Positions 1 through 10,782 of a stretch of DNA of 64,000 bases are shown in pieces. The notes under the pieces are model-generated. The model did no database searches and was not told the origin of the DNA. It saw only the letters and a list, made by a program, of their open reading frames with translations. The stretch is from Acidimicrobiia bacterium (GTDB lineage: Bacteria > Actinomycetota > Acidimicrobiia > IMCC26256 > JAOSJL01), in NCBI GenBank assembly GCA_027494115.1, contig JAOSJL010000001.1, positions 1,699,926 through 1,763,925 of the forward strand. Direction: 5' to 3'. Within the stretch, counting starts at the first letter, position 1. Each line of letters begins with the position of its first letter. The translations under genes and the position numbers were made by a program.

Positions 1-275
1 TCGTGGGAGCCGGGAACTGGTTCGTGCGGGTGCCGTTCATGGCCGAGGGCCTGGTGCAGGGAGCTGTGGGCGCAGGCATCGCCTTCGGCGGTGTCTATCT
101 GGTCCAGGTCGCCGTGTTCGGCAATGCACTGAAGGGGCACCGCAACGACCTGCTGGAGGGTTTCTACGCCACCTCGAGCGAGGCGATCCTCATCGGGATC
201 CTGTGCCTCGTCATCGGTGCCGTCATCGGCATCGTGGGTTCACTCCTCGGACTCCGCAAGTACCTGAACGTCTGA
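1..275 (+). CDS. ftsX: FtsX-type ABC permease, C-terminal fragment
   Basis: The frame is open from the window edge to a TGA at 273-275, so only about the last 90 residues are present. They contain two hydrophobic segments (near GIAFGGVYLVQVAVF and ILIGILCLVIGAVIGIVGS) and end in LLGLRKYLNV, the layout of the last two membrane helices and short cytoplasmic tail of FtsX. FtsX with FtsE controls septal peptidoglycan hydrolases. The next gene is an EnvC-like coiled-coil M23 protein, the usual partner, which supports the call. The first in-frame GTG, at base 3, is internal and not a start. Confidence 0.7.
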   Translation, partial: VGAGNWFVRVPFMAEGLVQGAVGAGIAFGGVYLVQVAVFGNALKGHRNDLLEGFYATSSEAILIGILCLVIGAVIGIVGSLLGLRKYLNV

Positions 276-284
276 CTCTCCCCG

Positions 285-304
285 GGGCCCCTCCCGAGGG
301 GCCC
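285..304 (+). terminator. Hairpin after ftsX
   Basis: A perfect GC-only inverted repeat (GGGCCCCTC / GAGGGGCCC) lies 10 bases after the ftsX stop and is followed by only TT. It is probably an intrinsic terminator or 3' end stabiliser without a real U-tract. Confidence 0.45.
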
Positions 305-392
305 TTCCGGGCGGAAATCCGTTCTCCCGGCTACAGATTCCGGCCCCACGGGTCGATGGGAGCATTGATATGGCTTGTTGCCAGTGTGACTG

Positions 393-1685
393 ATGTTACG
401 TACGATTGCGCACATGCGCCTCCGCTCCGTTGCCCTCGTGGCAGCGATCCTCATGGCGACCCCCGTGGTCGCCGCGTCGGCGCGCCCGGCGCAGACCGCC
501 CTGGACCCGACCCAGAACGAGCGCGGATCGGGGAGCTCCGGGAACAGATCGGGGAGGCCGGTAGCGCTGAGCTGGCGGCGCTCGACGAGCTCGAGGCCGT
601 CCAGGCGAAACGTGAGGCCGCTCAGGGTCGTGTCGCCGAGGCTCAGGCGCGCGTCGACGAAGTTGGCGCCGCGGTCGCCGCTGCGCAGGAGGAGTACGAC
701 CGCGTGGCGGCGCAGTACTTCGCACTCGAAGCCGAACTCGAGGAAACCGAAGGCAAGCTCGCTGACGCCCGCACCTCGTTCCGAGGTGCTGTCGTCGACC
801 TCTACCAGGGCGGCGGCAGCCCCGACGTGGCGACGCTCGCCAATGGTGCCGACGACGTGCGCGAGCTCATCGCCGGGACGCAGTACCTCCAGAGGATCTC
901 GGGCGACCGTCGCGACACCGTCAACGGCTATTCGGCGAGAGTCGACGACCTCGAGGCCGTGTCCGCGGAGTTGGAGGTACAGCGCGACGAGGCGCTCGGC
1001 CTCCAGCAGCAGTTGGAGGACAAGCGCGCAGAGCTCGACGGTCTGCGCGCCGAGCAGCAGGTGGCGCTCGACGCCGTTGCGGCCGAAGAGGCGGCCGAGC
1101 AGGAGGCCCTCGACGCCATCGCCGCCCGCAAGGACGAGTTCGAGGCCGAACTGTCCGATCTCGAGGCGCAGTCGCAGGCCATCACCCAGCTGATCCTGGC
1201 CATGCAGAGACCCGATCCCGTGCCCGTAGCTCCGGCGCCCGGACCCGGCACCGTCCCCGGTGGCGGTGGCGGTGGCGGTGGGGGGTACAGGTGGCAGCGG
1301 CACGGGGCACTTCCTCCGCCCCGTGCCCGGCCCGATCACGAGCTACTTCGGGAACCGGGTTCACCCCATCTACGGCACGGTCAGGTTCCACGCCGGTCTC
1401 GACTTCGGCTCGGGCTACGGCACACCGATCGCTGCGGCGGGGACGGGAGTCGTGATCGCTGCCGGATGGCAGGGCGGCTACGGCAACACGATCGTCATCG
1501 ACCACGGCGGTGGCATCGCCACCCTCTATGCCCACCAGTCGTCGCTCGCCGTGAGCGCCGGCCAGACCGTGAGCGCCGGCCAGACCGTCGGCTACGTCGG
1601 CTCGACCGGCGCCTCGACGGGAGCACATCTCCACTGGGAGGTGCGGGTCAACGGCGTGCCCGTCGACCCGCTCGGCTACCTCTAG
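393..1685 (+). CDS. Coiled-coil M23 metallopeptidase (EnvC/RipC-like), two frame breaks
   Basis: Cell-wall hydrolase, or activator of one, probably controlled by FtsEX. The N-terminus (ATG 393, or ATG 414) has a signal peptide, VALVAAILMATPVVAASA. The frame then moves near 520 into about 240 residues of heptad-rich Ala/Glu/Leu coiled coil, and near 1281-1287 (a G6 run after a poly-Gly stretch) returns to the first frame for the peptidase domain. That domain shows SYFGNRVHPIYGT, FHAGLDFGSGYGTPIAA, GNTIVIDHGGGIATLYAH and GAHLHWEVR, with the LytM zinc ligands H..D, H and HLH. The two breaks cancel, so the intact protein is about 430 residues. Compensating single-base changes in G-rich sequence favour a sequence error over a true pseudogene. 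Confidence 0.8.
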
Positions 1686-1809
1686 GGCCAAGGCGAGGAC
1701 AAGCGGCACGCGAGGCTGGGAGAAGCGGCGCAGGTATCCTGCGCCGCCCGAGGCGAGGAAACGGGAACAGGTATCCTGCGCCGTCCGGAGTCGAACCAAG
1801 GGACACATC

Positions 1810-2555
1810 GTGTGCGGACGCTTCGTGTCGGTGGCCTCTCCTGAACTGCTCGTGGAGCGTTTCCGGACTCGGCGAGCTCGGTCAGGGCGGGGTCGGTGAG
1901 GGTGACGGCGCGCCGGGCGGTGGGTCCGAGGGACTGCCCGATCTGGGGGCGCGCTACAACGTGGCGCCGCGGTCCCAGATCTACGGCGTGATCGCGACGG
2001 GTGGTGTCCGCACGCTCGACACGTTGCGGTGGGGGGCTCGTGCCCTTCTGGGCCAAGGACCTCAAGATCGGCGACCGGATGATCAACGCCCGGGCCGAGA
2101 CCGTGGCCGAGAAGCCCGCGTACCGCAAGGCCTTCAAGAAACACCGCTGCCTTCTTCCGGTCACGGCGTTCTACGAGTGGGAGCGCGTGCCCGACAAGCC
2201 CAAGCAGCCGTGGCTCTTCAGCCCCGCCGACGGCGAACCGCTCGCCTTCGCGGGTCTCTGGGAGACCTGGCGGGATCCCGAGGAGGACGATCCCGACCCG
2301 GTCCGCTCCACGACGATCGTGACCACGAGTGCGAACGAGGTCATGGCTCCCGTCCACGACCGGATGCCCGTGATCCTGCCGGAGCGGGCGTGGGATCAGT
2401 GGCTCGACCCGGAGAACCACGACACGGGAGCGCTCCAGAAGCTCCTGGTGCCTGCTGCCGACGGCGTGCTCGAGCGCCGCCCGGTCAGCACCCGCGTCAA
2501 CAACGCGCGCAATCAGGGCCCCGAGCTCGTGGAGGCGATCAGCCTGCCCGACTAA
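1810..2555 (+). CDS. SRAP-domain protein (HMCES/YedK family), two frame breaks
   Basis: SRAP proteins crosslink through Cys2 to abasic sites in single-stranded DNA and shield them. The GTG at 1810 gives VCGRFVSVASPELLVERF, with the catalytic Cys2. The frame then shifts at TTCCGGACTC (about 1861; TTCGGACTC would keep it open) into GARYNVAPRSQIYGVI, the conserved Asn-Ala-Pro segment. It shifts again at the G6 run 2031-2036, where five G would give the family motif RWGLVPFWAKD. The rest is open: INARAETVAEKPAYRKAF, RCLLPVTAFYEW and VHDRMPVIL, including the conserved Glu and His. Both breaks are corrected by removing one base. The 3' end overlaps the convergent TetR gene by 4 bp. Confidence 0.85.
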
Positions 2556-3169
2556 CTCCCGTCGGGAGCGACGGCGTTGCGGAAGAAGTCGATCAGGTGT
2601 TCGCGGCGTTTGGCCAGCACCTCGTCGGACATCGGATCGCCGTCGATGAGACCGGCGATCAACGGGGCGTCGGACATGTAGGAGAGGATGGCGCCGTAGC
2701 CCGTGAGCAGGAGCTGGCGTGCGTCGTAGCGCCGGAGCCGACCTGCGTCCATCTCGCGGGTGAGGAAGTCGGCGCCGCGGTCGAACAGCGGACGCAGTGC
2801 TGCGCCGAGCTCCTCTCGGAGAATCGGGCCGCCGTCGATCGCCTCCCGCCGCGCGAGGATCACGAAGTCGGGGTGGTCCTCGAAGAAGATGAACGCCGCA
2901 CGCAGCACACGTTCGACCTGGGGCCACCCCTCGCGGGGCTCCCCGGCGGCGTCGTCCACGAGCGCGAACCAGTCGGCGAACGAGTCGAGCAGCACGGCCC
3001 GGTAGAGAGCTTCCTTTGACGGGAAGTGGTGCAGAAGGCTCGGACGACGGATCCCGACCTCGTCGGCGATCTCGTTCAGGCTCGTGCCCGCATAGCCGTG
3101 GTCGGCGAAGCGACGCAGCGCCACGGCCAGGATCACCGCCTTGGTGTCGGTTCCGTCGGCGGTTCGCAT
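2552..3169 (-). CDS. TetR-family transcriptional regulator
   Basis: A 205-residue protein starting MRTADGTDTK. The N-terminal helix-turn-helix is clear: AVALRRFADHGYAGTSLNEI, then ADEVGIRRPSLLHHFPSKEA and LYRAVL. The C-terminal helical domain has the length of a TetR ligand and dimer domain. The gene is divergent from an LLM oxidoreductase across an 84-bp gap holding an inverted repeat, so control of that gene and itself is the simplest inference. Its ligand cannot be read from sequence. Confidence 0.9.
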   Translation of the reverse strand: MRTADGTDTKAVILAVALRRFADHGYAGTSLNEIADEVGIRRPSLLHHFPSKEALYRAVLLDSFADWFALVDDAAGEPREGWPQVERVLRAAFIFFEDHPDFVILARREAIDGGPILREELGAALRPLFDRGADFLTREMDAGRLRRYDARQLLLTGYGAILSYMSDAPLIAGLIDGDPMSDEVLAKRREHLIDFFRNAVAPDGS

Positions 3170-3183
3170 GGGGAGCACAGGGT

Positions 3184-3212
3184 AGGTGATGCAGGAAGGG
3201 TTCCCCTCACCT
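3184..3212. promoter_or_regulatory. Candidate TetR operator between divergent genes
   Basis: AGGTGA at 3184-3189 is mirrored by TCACCT at 3207-3212, with an inner GGAAGGGTTCC centred in between. The 29-bp imperfect palindrome sits in the short gap between the TetR gene and the LLM gene. Assignment to this TetR is inference. Confidence 0.3.
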
Positions 3213-3253
3213 GCCTCCCTGGCACGATGTGCTTCCGTTACGGTGAATGGCCC

Positions 3254-4210
3254 ATGGCCTACGCAGGTTTCCAGATTCCCGCCTTCACCTTTCCCGACAC
3301 GCCCCCGGCCCAGCAGTTCGACCGCGTCGTCGAGCTCGCCTCCGCGGCCGAGCAGGCCGAGTTCGACTCCGTGTGGGTGATGGACCACTTCATCCAGATC
3401 CCGATGGTGGGAGCACCGACAGATCCGATCCTCGAGGCCTACACGACACTGGCGGCGCTCGCTTCCCGTACGAGCCGAGTCGACCTCGGCGCGCTCGTCA
3501 CCGGCGTGACCTATCGAAACCCCGCACTGCTCGCGAAGATGGTGACGTCGCTGGATGTCATCTCGGGCGGTCGGGCCGTTCTCGGGATCGGCGCCGCCTG
3601 GTACGACGTCGAGCACGCTGCGTACGGCTACGAGTTCCCGCCTTTGTCGGAGCGCTACGAACTGCTGGAAGACGCGCTGGAGATCTGCACGGCGATGTTC
3701 AGCGAGGAGGCGGCGTCCCACTCCGGGCGGCACACGAGCGTGACGGACGCGTACAACGTGCCGCGCCCTGTCCGGGCCGGTGGGCCTCCGATCCTCGTGG
3801 GAGGAAGTGGCGAGCGCAAGACGCTCCGCCTCGTGGCGCGCTACGCCGACTACTGCAACATCTTCGGGGACGTCGACCAGGTCCGGCATCTGATGGAGGT
3901 GCTCGATGCCCACTGCGCCGATGTCGGACGTGACCCGTCCGAGATCACGCGGACCCGCCTCGGCACGCTGCTCGTCGCCCCGACTGTCGAGGAGGCGGAA
4001 GCGGCTGCGGGTCGGATGCGCTCGGCCGCGGGGATCGACGTCGAAACCTTTGACTCGCTCGTGACGTCCGGCTCTCCCGACACGATCGCGGAGCAGTTCC
4101 GGAAGTACCTCGATGCCGGACTCGACGGGCACATCGTGAACCTCGCACCGGGGACGGCACAGCCCGACACCGTCGCCCTCGCGGGAGAGGCAATGCGCCT
4201 GCTGCGCTGA
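3254..4210 (+). CDS. LLM-class (F420-type) oxidoreductase
   Basis: TIM-barrel luciferase-like flavin/F420 oxidoreductase of 318 residues. Family segments in order: FDSVWVMDHFIQIP near residue 40, RVDLGALVTGVTYRNPALLAKM, DVISGGRAVLGIGAAW, NVPRPVRAGGPPILVGGSGE and the C-terminal SGSPDTIAEQF. The ATG at 3254 gives the usual short N-terminus MAYAGFQIPAF. Such enzymes in actinobacteria mostly use F420. The substrate is unknown; the divergent TetR gene is the likely regulator. The gene converges on a thioesterase gene with a 15-bp gap. Confidence 0.88.
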   Translation: MAYAGFQIPAFTFPDTPPAQQFDRVVELASAAEQAEFDSVWVMDHFIQIPMVGAPTDPILEAYTTLAALASRTSRVDLGALVTGVTYRNPALLAKMVTSLDVISGGRAVLGIGAAWYDVEHAAYGYEFPPLSERYELLEDALEICTAMFSEEAASHSGRHTSVTDAYNVPRPVRAGGPPILVGGSGERKTLRLVARYADYCNIFGDVDQVRHLMEVLDAHCADVGRDPSEITRTRLGTLLVAPTVEEAEAAAGRMRSAAGIDVETFDSLVTSGSPDTIAEQFRKYLDAGLDGHIVNLAPGTAQPDTVALAGEAMRLLR

Positions 4211-4225
4211 GGCCGCCGTCGCAGG

Positions 4226-5042
4226 TCAGCTCCGCGGTTGGCCCTTCCAACTCCGCACGATGGTGGACTGGGCGGCGGTCCCGAGCAGTACGCCGTCCTC
4301 CCCCCAGAGGTGGATGAGGCCGTGACCGAAGCCGTCGGCCAGACCGTGCACACGGATGTCGGCGAGCACCCACTGCGGCCCCGTGCGGTTGAGGACGCGG
4401 ATCGTGTTGTCGAGGCTGTTTCCGCCGACGCGCTCACCCAGTGTCTGCGAGATCCCGAACGGGACGTAGTCGCCGAAGATCGCCAGCGTGGAGGCGGTGA
4501 TCGCGGTGCCCGGAAGCCGGATCCAGATCGACGAACGCCCGTCTCCCCGCCGGTCCGGGGAGATCGTCGATGGGGCGCGCTGCGGCGAGGCGCATGTCGA
4601 GCCTGTCCATCAGCGTTCCGCGGTGGTCGGTGTCCACGACACGGGGCGCGGAGTCTTCCGGTCCGGGTACGTCGGGTCGGATCGCCCAGGTGCCGCGGTA
4701 CCGTTCCGGGCGGTCGCCCGTCGCCGCGTTGACGGTGAAGATCTCCTCGCCGTCGACACTCCCGATGGCGCGGACCTGCGAGATCTGGTGACCGCGTACC
4801 GCTTCGTTCACCCGGATCTCGACCACGGCCGGCGGCCGTGCAAAGGACAGGAACTGGGCGGTCGCCCATACGAGACGGCGCCCGAGCACGTGCTCCAGGA
4901 CCTCCACGCACGCACCCAGGCCGCAGCCTCCGAACAACGCGCCGATACCCGAGCTCAGATGTGGAACGACCTCGAAGCGCCACACGAAGGGATCGTCGGT
5001 GGCCGTGAGTCCGAAGAAACCGTGCTCGTCCACGCCGGGCAT
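4226..5042 (-). CDS. TesB-like acyl-CoA thioesterase (double hotdog), frame break
   Basis: The N-terminal half (ATG at 5042, MPGVDEHGFFGLTATDDPF) contains GGCGLGACVEVLEHVLGR and WATAQFLSFARPP, typical of the first hotdog of TesB-type thioesterases. The second half lies in another frame, open to TGA 4226-4228: ITASTLAIFGDYVPFGISQ, SLDNTIRVLNRTGPQWVLAD and HGLIHLWGEDGVLLGTAAQS, the second hotdog with its conserved late Gln-Ser. The shift is near 4545-4565 on plus-strand CCGGTCCGGGGAGATC; removing one base restores about 271 residues. Acyl-CoA hydrolysis is inferred from the fold. No Shine-Dalgarno sequence supports this start strongly, and a GTG six codons upstream is possible. Confidence 0.75.
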
Positions 5043-5138
5043 CGTAGGGGCAGTGATCACGAATTCGAGTGTTGTCGTGAGTCGCGTGCGCGGAATTGAC
5101 CGTCCGGAGGCGTCGCCGTAGGTTCGCCACCAGTGTCT

Positions 5139-5834
5139 ATGAGCATGGTGACCGAACGCGGCGACGAGCCGCGGTCCGTCGAGTTCTTCCTCGACCCGAT
5201 GTGCCCGTGGGCGTACCAGGCCTCGCTCTGGATTCGCGAGGTCCGCCAGGCCACGGGGCTCGAGATCGCCTGGCGCTTCTTCAGCCTGGAGGAGATCAAC
5301 CGTCCCGATGACCGCCCCCACCCGTGGGAGCGCCCATGGGCGTGGGGATGGTCGCAGATGCGCGTCGGCGCCTATCTCCGGCGTGACGGACAGGACCTGG
5401 CCGACCGCTGGTACGCGGCCGTCGGCGAGGCGTTCTTCGAACGGGCCGTGCCCACTCAGCACCGGGAGGTGCAGGCCGAGGTCCTCGACGGCGCGGGGCT
5501 CGACCCGGCCGCCGTGGAAGCTGCTGTGGCGGATCCGACGACGAACGACGAGGTCCTGGCCGACCACGAGGCAGCGGTGGCCATCGGCGGCTTCGGAGTC
5601 CCGATCCTGATGTTTCCCGACGGGGCGAACCTGTTCGGGCCGAGCGTCGCTCCCGCGCCACGCGGCGAAGAGGCCGTTCGTCTCTGGGGACTCGTGCTGG
5701 CCTGGCGGGAGTTCCCGAACCTCCACGAGATGCAGCGACCGAAGAGTCCGGCCGACTGGGAACGCATCGCCGACCTCTTTGCGCCATACCTGGAGGCGCG
5801 GGACTGGCAGACGATCCAGAATCCTGCTCCCTAG
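5139..5834 (+). CDS. DsbA-family (FrnE/2-hydroxychromene isomerase-like) protein
   Basis: Thioredoxin-fold protein of about 230 residues. It begins VEFFLDPMCPWAYQASLWI, where the CxxC of DsbA is reduced to a single Cys (CPWA). That pattern is seen in the isomerase-like and GST kappa-like branch rather than in thiol oxidases. The helical insertion and the cis-Pro segment GGFGVPILMFPDGANLFGP are present. The ATG at 5139 follows a GTG at 5133, and an ATG at 5145 is also possible. A disulfide oxidase role is unlikely without the second Cys. Confidence 0.8.
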   Translation: MSMVTERGDEPRSVEFFLDPMCPWAYQASLWIREVRQATGLEIAWRFFSLEEINRPDDRPHPWERPWAWGWSQMRVGAYLRRDGQDLADRWYAAVGEAFFERAVPTQHREVQAEVLDGAGLDPAAVEAAVADPTTNDEVLADHEAAVAIGGFGVPILMFPDGANLFGPSVAPAPRGEEAVRLWGLVLAWREFPNLHEMQRPKSPADWERIADLFAPYLEARDWQTIQNPAP

Positions 5835-5908
5835 CACCATCGAGCTGATTCCCGACCGAACGACACGCACCGAACCACACCCACCGAACGAACACGAACG
5901 GAGAAGCC

Positions 5909-6715
5909 GTGCCCGAACCCGTCATCGACCTCCTGGCCACCGAGTTCGCGGCCTTCGAGGAGCTGCTCGCCGATCTCGACGCCGCCGACTGGGACCGCCC
6001 CACCGACCTCCCGGGCTGGACGGTGCGCGATTGTGTGGCACACGTGATCGGCACCGAACGCATGCTCGCGGGCGACACGCCCCCCGAGCTCCCGCCCGGC
6101 GACTATCCGCACGCCGTCTCGCCTCTGGGCGAGTTCAACGAGGCCTGGGTGGAGTCGTACCGGGGCTCGAGCGCCGACGAGATGCTGGCGGCACTGCGCG
6201 ACGTCACAGCCCGGCGCATGGACGCGCTGCGGGCCATGACCACCGAGGATTTCGACGAGGTGGGCTTCTCGCCCGTGGGTGACGCGCCCTACCGGGTGTT
6301 CATGCGTATTCGTGCGTTCGACATCTGGACACACGAGCAGGACATCCGGCGCGCCGTGGGTCGACCCGGCAATCTCGACAGCGCACCTGCCCACGACGCT
6401 CTCGACTGGTTGCTCCGCAGCGCGCCGATGGTGGTCGGGAAACGGGCGCAGGCCCCCCTCGGTTCCACCGTCGTGTTCGAGATCACCGGCGGCGCACCGC
6501 GCACGGTTGCGATCCTGGTCGCGGAGCGGGCCGGTGTCGTCGACGACGTGCCGGCCGATCCCACCGTGCGCCTGGAGATCGACTCCGACGACTTCTGCCG
6601 ACTGGCGAGCGGTCGCACCGACCCGGAGTCGGCTCTCGCCGACGGGCTCGTCGGTATCGACGGCGACGGGTCACTGGGACAGCAGATCGTGACCTCACTC
6701 AACGTCGTCCCCTGA
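5909..6715 (+). CDS. Mycothiol-dependent maleylpyruvate isomerase-family protein
   Basis: A DinB-like four-helix protein of 268 residues with the N-terminal family pattern LPGWTVRDCVAHVIGTERML (about residues 33-52) and the later FDIWTHEQDIRRAVGRPG. Its histidines form the metal site in MDMPI proteins. The C-terminal part has the SCP2-like VRLEIDSDDFCRLASGR segment. GTG 5909 is preceded by GGAGAAG. Mycothiol-dependent isomerase or transferase activity is family knowledge; the substrate is unknown. It also fits an actinobacterial host, since mycothiol is restricted to that phylum. Confidence 0.85.
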   Translation: MPEPVIDLLATEFAAFEELLADLDAADWDRPTDLPGWTVRDCVAHVIGTERMLAGDTPPELPPGDYPHAVSPLGEFNEAWVESYRGSSADEMLAALRDVTARRMDALRAMTTEDFDEVGFSPVGDAPYRVFMRIRAFDIWTHEQDIRRAVGRPGNLDSAPAHDALDWLLRSAPMVVGKRAQAPLGSTVVFEITGGAPRTVAILVAERAGVVDDVPADPTVRLEIDSDDFCRLASGRTDPESALADGLVGIDGDGSLGQQIVTSLNVVP

Positions 6716-6765
6716 GCAGTTCCCGAGCACCGAGCCCGCCTGAGGCCGGTTCCTGATCCCGCGCG

Positions 6766-7704
6766 TCAGATCCTCAGGAGCGGCAGGCACACGAGATAGG
6801 TGACGACCAGGGCGGCGCCCTCCAGCCGTGTGATGCGATGTCCGGTGGCCATGAGGACACCGGCGAGACCGGTGACAACCACGACCAGGCCCATCCCGAG
6901 CATCGTGAGCGACGCGTCGTCGACCGACCCGGACCCGAAGAACATCACCAGACCACCGACCGCCAGCGCATTGAACAGGTTGCTGCCGAGGAGATTCCCC
7001 ACGATCAGGTCCACCTCGTGGCGCCGGGCGGACTGGATCACCGTGACGAGTTCCGGCAGGGACGTCCCGAAGGCGACGAGGGTCGCACCCACGAAACCCT
7101 CGGAGAGGCCGGCCTCGTCGGCGATGTTGGTGGCGCCCCACAACAGCACCTGGGCGCCGATGAGTGTGCCGATCAAACCTCCGACCGTGCGGGCCACCTC
7201 GACCGGGACGCCTGCCGAGTCACCGAGCAGTTCGTCGACCTCGGTGCCGAGCACGTCGCCCTCACGTCCTGCGTGCAGTGTCCGGTAGATGGCGAGACCC
7301 AACGCCACGAAGAGGACGACCCCCTTCCATGCTGCGAAGTCCCCCTGGATCATGAGCCAGTACAGGACCGCCGCCAGGAACGCGATCGGTCCTTCGCGCC
7401 GCACGGTGTCGGACGACACCTTGAGCGTGGTGATGATCGCTCCGATCCCGAGGAGGAGTGAGAGGTTGACGAGATTCGAGCCCACGATGTTGCCGACCGC
7501 GAGCCCGATCTTGTCGTCGGCCGCGGCGAACGACGAGACGATCATCTCGGGTGCCGAGGTGCCGAAACCCATGACGACGACACCGACCACGACGGGCGCG
7601 ATCCGCAGCGTCCGGGAGAGTGCGGCGCCGCCGAGCACGAACTGGTCGGCCGCGACGGCCAGGAGAGCGACGCCGCCGACCACGGCGACGATGTTCAGCA
7701 GCAT
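6766..7704 (-). CDS. Calcium/sodium antiporter (CaCA family, YrbG-like)
   Basis: A 312-residue integral membrane exchanger with about ten hydrophobic segments. Its two inverted alpha repeats carry VVMGFGTSAPEMIVS in the first half and LVAFGTSLPELVTV in the second, the Ca2+/Na+ binding signatures with the essential acidic residues. A hydrophilic loop (GREGDVLGTEVDELLGD) separates the halves. It stands alone, convergent with the isomerase-like gene. Confidence 0.93.
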   Translation of the reverse strand: MLLNIVAVVGGVALLAVAADQFVLGGAALSRTLRIAPVVVGVVVMGFGTSAPEMIVSSFAAADDKIGLAVGNIVGSNLVNLSLLLGIGAIITTLKVSSDTVRREGPIAFLAAVLYWLMIQGDFAAWKGVVLFVALGLAIYRTLHAGREGDVLGTEVDELLGDSAGVPVEVARTVGGLIGTLIGAQVLLWGATNIADEAGLSEGFVGATLVAFGTSLPELVTVIQSARRHEVDLIVGNLLGSNLFNALAVGGLVMFFGSGSVDDASLTMLGMGLVVVVTGLAGVLMATGHRITRLEGAALVVTYLVCLPLLRI

Positions 7705-7763
7705 CCGATGAGCCTCGTGGTCCCCGGGTTGTTCGGTGGCCGTCGCTGTACCCTGCGCATCCT

Positions 7764-8507
7764 ATGCAGCGCCTCCTTCCCGACCCGTCCCGCGACGTCG
7801 ACCCCGTGAGACAGTACGCGGGCGGACGCGCCCCCCACGAGGATCGACCCTGGGTGATGCTCAACATGGTCACGTCGGTCGACGGGGCCGTCAGCGTCGA
7901 GGGTCGCTCGGGTGGTCTCGCGGGTGACGCCGACCGCGAGGTCTTCCACGCGCTGCGGACGTTCCCCGACGTGATCCTGGTCGGATCGGGAACGGTGCGG
8001 GCGGAAGGATACGGTCCGCCGCGCGCCAGCCCCGCCGATTCGGCGATGCGCGAGGCACACGACGCCTGGCCGGTAGCGCGCATCGCCATCGTGACCGGGT
8101 CGGCGTCGCTCGACTACGGAAGCGCCCTGTTCTCGGAGCCCACGTCGCGTCCGTTGCTCGTGACCACCGCCAACGCCCCGGCCGACCGCATCGCGCAGGC
8201 CGCGGAGGTTGCCGACGTTGCCGTGGCGGGAGAGGACAGCGTCGACGTGTCGCGTGCGTTGTCGGCGCTGGGCGAGCTCGGAGCGCGAGTGGTCCTGTGT
8301 GAGGGAGGACCGAACCTGAACGGCCAGCTCCTCGCGGCCGACGTCGTCGACGAGCTGTGCCTGACGGTGTCGCCACTGCTCGTGGCCGGGAGTGGGAAGA
8401 GGATCGTGACCGGGGATGCGCTGGAGACGCCGTTCGGTCTCGAGCTCGTGCACGTTCTGGAGGACGACGGCTCACTCTTCCTTCGGTACCGGCGACCCGC
8501 TGATTGA
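7764..8507 (+). CDS. Pyrimidine/dihydrofolate reductase-like protein (RibD C-terminal domain)
   Basis: A 247-residue stand-alone RibD-C domain: RPWVMLNMVTSVDGAVSVEG, FHALRTFPDVILVGSGTVRA (NADPH site), then RVVLCEGGPNLNGQLLAADV and DELCLTVSPLLVAG. No deaminase domain is fused. It may act in riboflavin or deazaflavin chemistry or on another pteridine-like substrate; neighbours give no further clue. The tail region is followed by a 12-nt triplication of GCTGATCGACCC type before the convergent P450 gene. Confidence 0.88.
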   Translation: MQRLLPDPSRDVDPVRQYAGGRAPHEDRPWVMLNMVTSVDGAVSVEGRSGGLAGDADREVFHALRTFPDVILVGSGTVRAEGYGPPRASPADSAMREAHDAWPVARIAIVTGSASLDYGSALFSEPTSRPLLVTTANAPADRIAQAAEVADVAVAGEDSVDVSRALSALGELGARVVLCEGGPNLNGQLLAADVVDELCLTVSPLLVAGSGKRIVTGDALETPFGLELVHVLEDDGSLFLRYRRPAD

Positions 8508-8556
8508 CCCGCTGATCGACCCGCGTGATCGACCCGGCCGTCGCGACGGTGAGGTG

Positions 8557-9786
<1,230 letters not shown>

Positions 9787-9858
9787 CGTGTTCACGGTAC
9801 CGTCGGGAACACGCGAGAGACGGCGCACGTTGCACGGCGTGAAGCCTCTTGGAGAACG

Positions 9859-10782
9859 ATGCCCGAAACGAGCAATCCCCAGACGAGCAATCCCGAACGA
9901 GGCGTTCGCGACCTGGTGTCCGCCGTCGCCACGATCGAGGGCGAGGGGTTCGAGGTCCGTCGGGCGTTCCCCACGCCGCGGGTGGAGGCTCCGGACCCCT
10001 TCTTGTTGCTCGACCATGTAGGACCCCGCGAGATGGCACCCGGAGAGGCGCGAGGCGCCCCCGATCATCCGCACCGAGGCTTCGAGACCGTCACGTACGT
10101 TCTCTCGGGGGAGACCGAGCACGAAGACTCGGTGGGAAACCGGGGGATCCTGGGAGCGGGCGACGTGCAGTGGATGACCGCCGGCGCCGGGGTCGTGCAT
10201 TCCGAGATGCCCTCGGAACGGATCCGCCGTGAGGGCGGCCTGGTTCATTTCCTCCAGCTGTGGGTGAACCTTCCCGCGGCCGACAAGATGGCTCCGCCGC
10301 GCTATCAGGAGGTCTCTGCCGGGGCCATTCCTGTCGTGGCGATCGCGTCGGGGATCTCGGCGCGTGTGATCGCGGGAACGGTGGCAGGGGCGACCGGCCC
10401 TGTCGAGACGCACAGTCCCTTTCAGTACGTCCACCTGTCGGTCGCCGGTGCGGCTCCCCCGGTACGCCTCCCGGTTCCGGCCGACCACGAGGTCTTCACC
10501 TACGTGATGACGGGAGAGGTGTCGGTGGGCTCCGACGCCCATGTGGCACCTGCCGGAACCCTCGTACGTTTCTCCCCCGCTGAGGCAGGCGCCGCCGAGA
10601 CATCTCTCAGAGAGGTCGTGATCGCGGGCGGGACGGACGACGGCGATGCCATCGTCGTGAGTGGTCGTCCACTCCGTGAACCGGTCGCGCGCTACGGGCC
10701 GTTCGTGATGAACACGCGACAACAGCTCGTGGAGGCCGTCGAGGACTTCCGTGCCGGTCGGATGGGTCGAATCCCGCGGTGA
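9859..10782 (+). CDS. Pirin-family bicupin protein
   Basis: A bicupin of 307 residues. The N-terminal cupin has DPFLLLDHVGPREMAPGE and the metal-binding DHPHRGFETVTYVLSGETEHEDS, followed by WMTAGAGVVHSEMPS. The C-terminal pirin domain ends the protein. The ATG is 7 bases after GGAGAAC. Known members act as quercetinases or redox-sensing regulators; which applies here is not clear. It overlaps the following amidohydrolase gene by 4 bp (GTGA), so they are co-translated. Confidence 0.9.
   Translation: MPETSNPQTSNPERGVRDLVSAVATIEGEGFEVRRAFPTPRVEAPDPFLLLDHVGPREMAPGEARGAPDHPHRGFETVTYVLSGETEHEDSVGNRGILGAGDVQWMTAGAGVVHSEMPSERIRREGGLVHFLQLWVNLPAADKMAPPRYQEVSAGAIPVVAIASGISARVIAGTVAGATGPVETHSPFQYVHLSVAGAAPPVRLPVPADHEVFTYVMTGEVSVGSDAHVAPAGTLVRFSPAEAGAAETSLREVVIAGGTDDGDAIVVSGRPLREPVARYGPFVMNTRQQLVEAVEDFRAGRMGRIPR

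Noticed and set aside
203..3019. 938-codon plus-strand open frame from 203
   Set aside because: It joins parts of ftsX-downstream DNA, the M23 coiled coil, the SRAP middle part and TetR antisense. Only segments of it are real coding sequence; the length comes from high GC.
8498..8536. Three copies of a GCTGATCGACCC-type 12-mer as a CRISPR-like or operator array
   Set aside because: Only three imperfect, directly abutting copies without spacers at a gene end; a minor tandem duplication at most.
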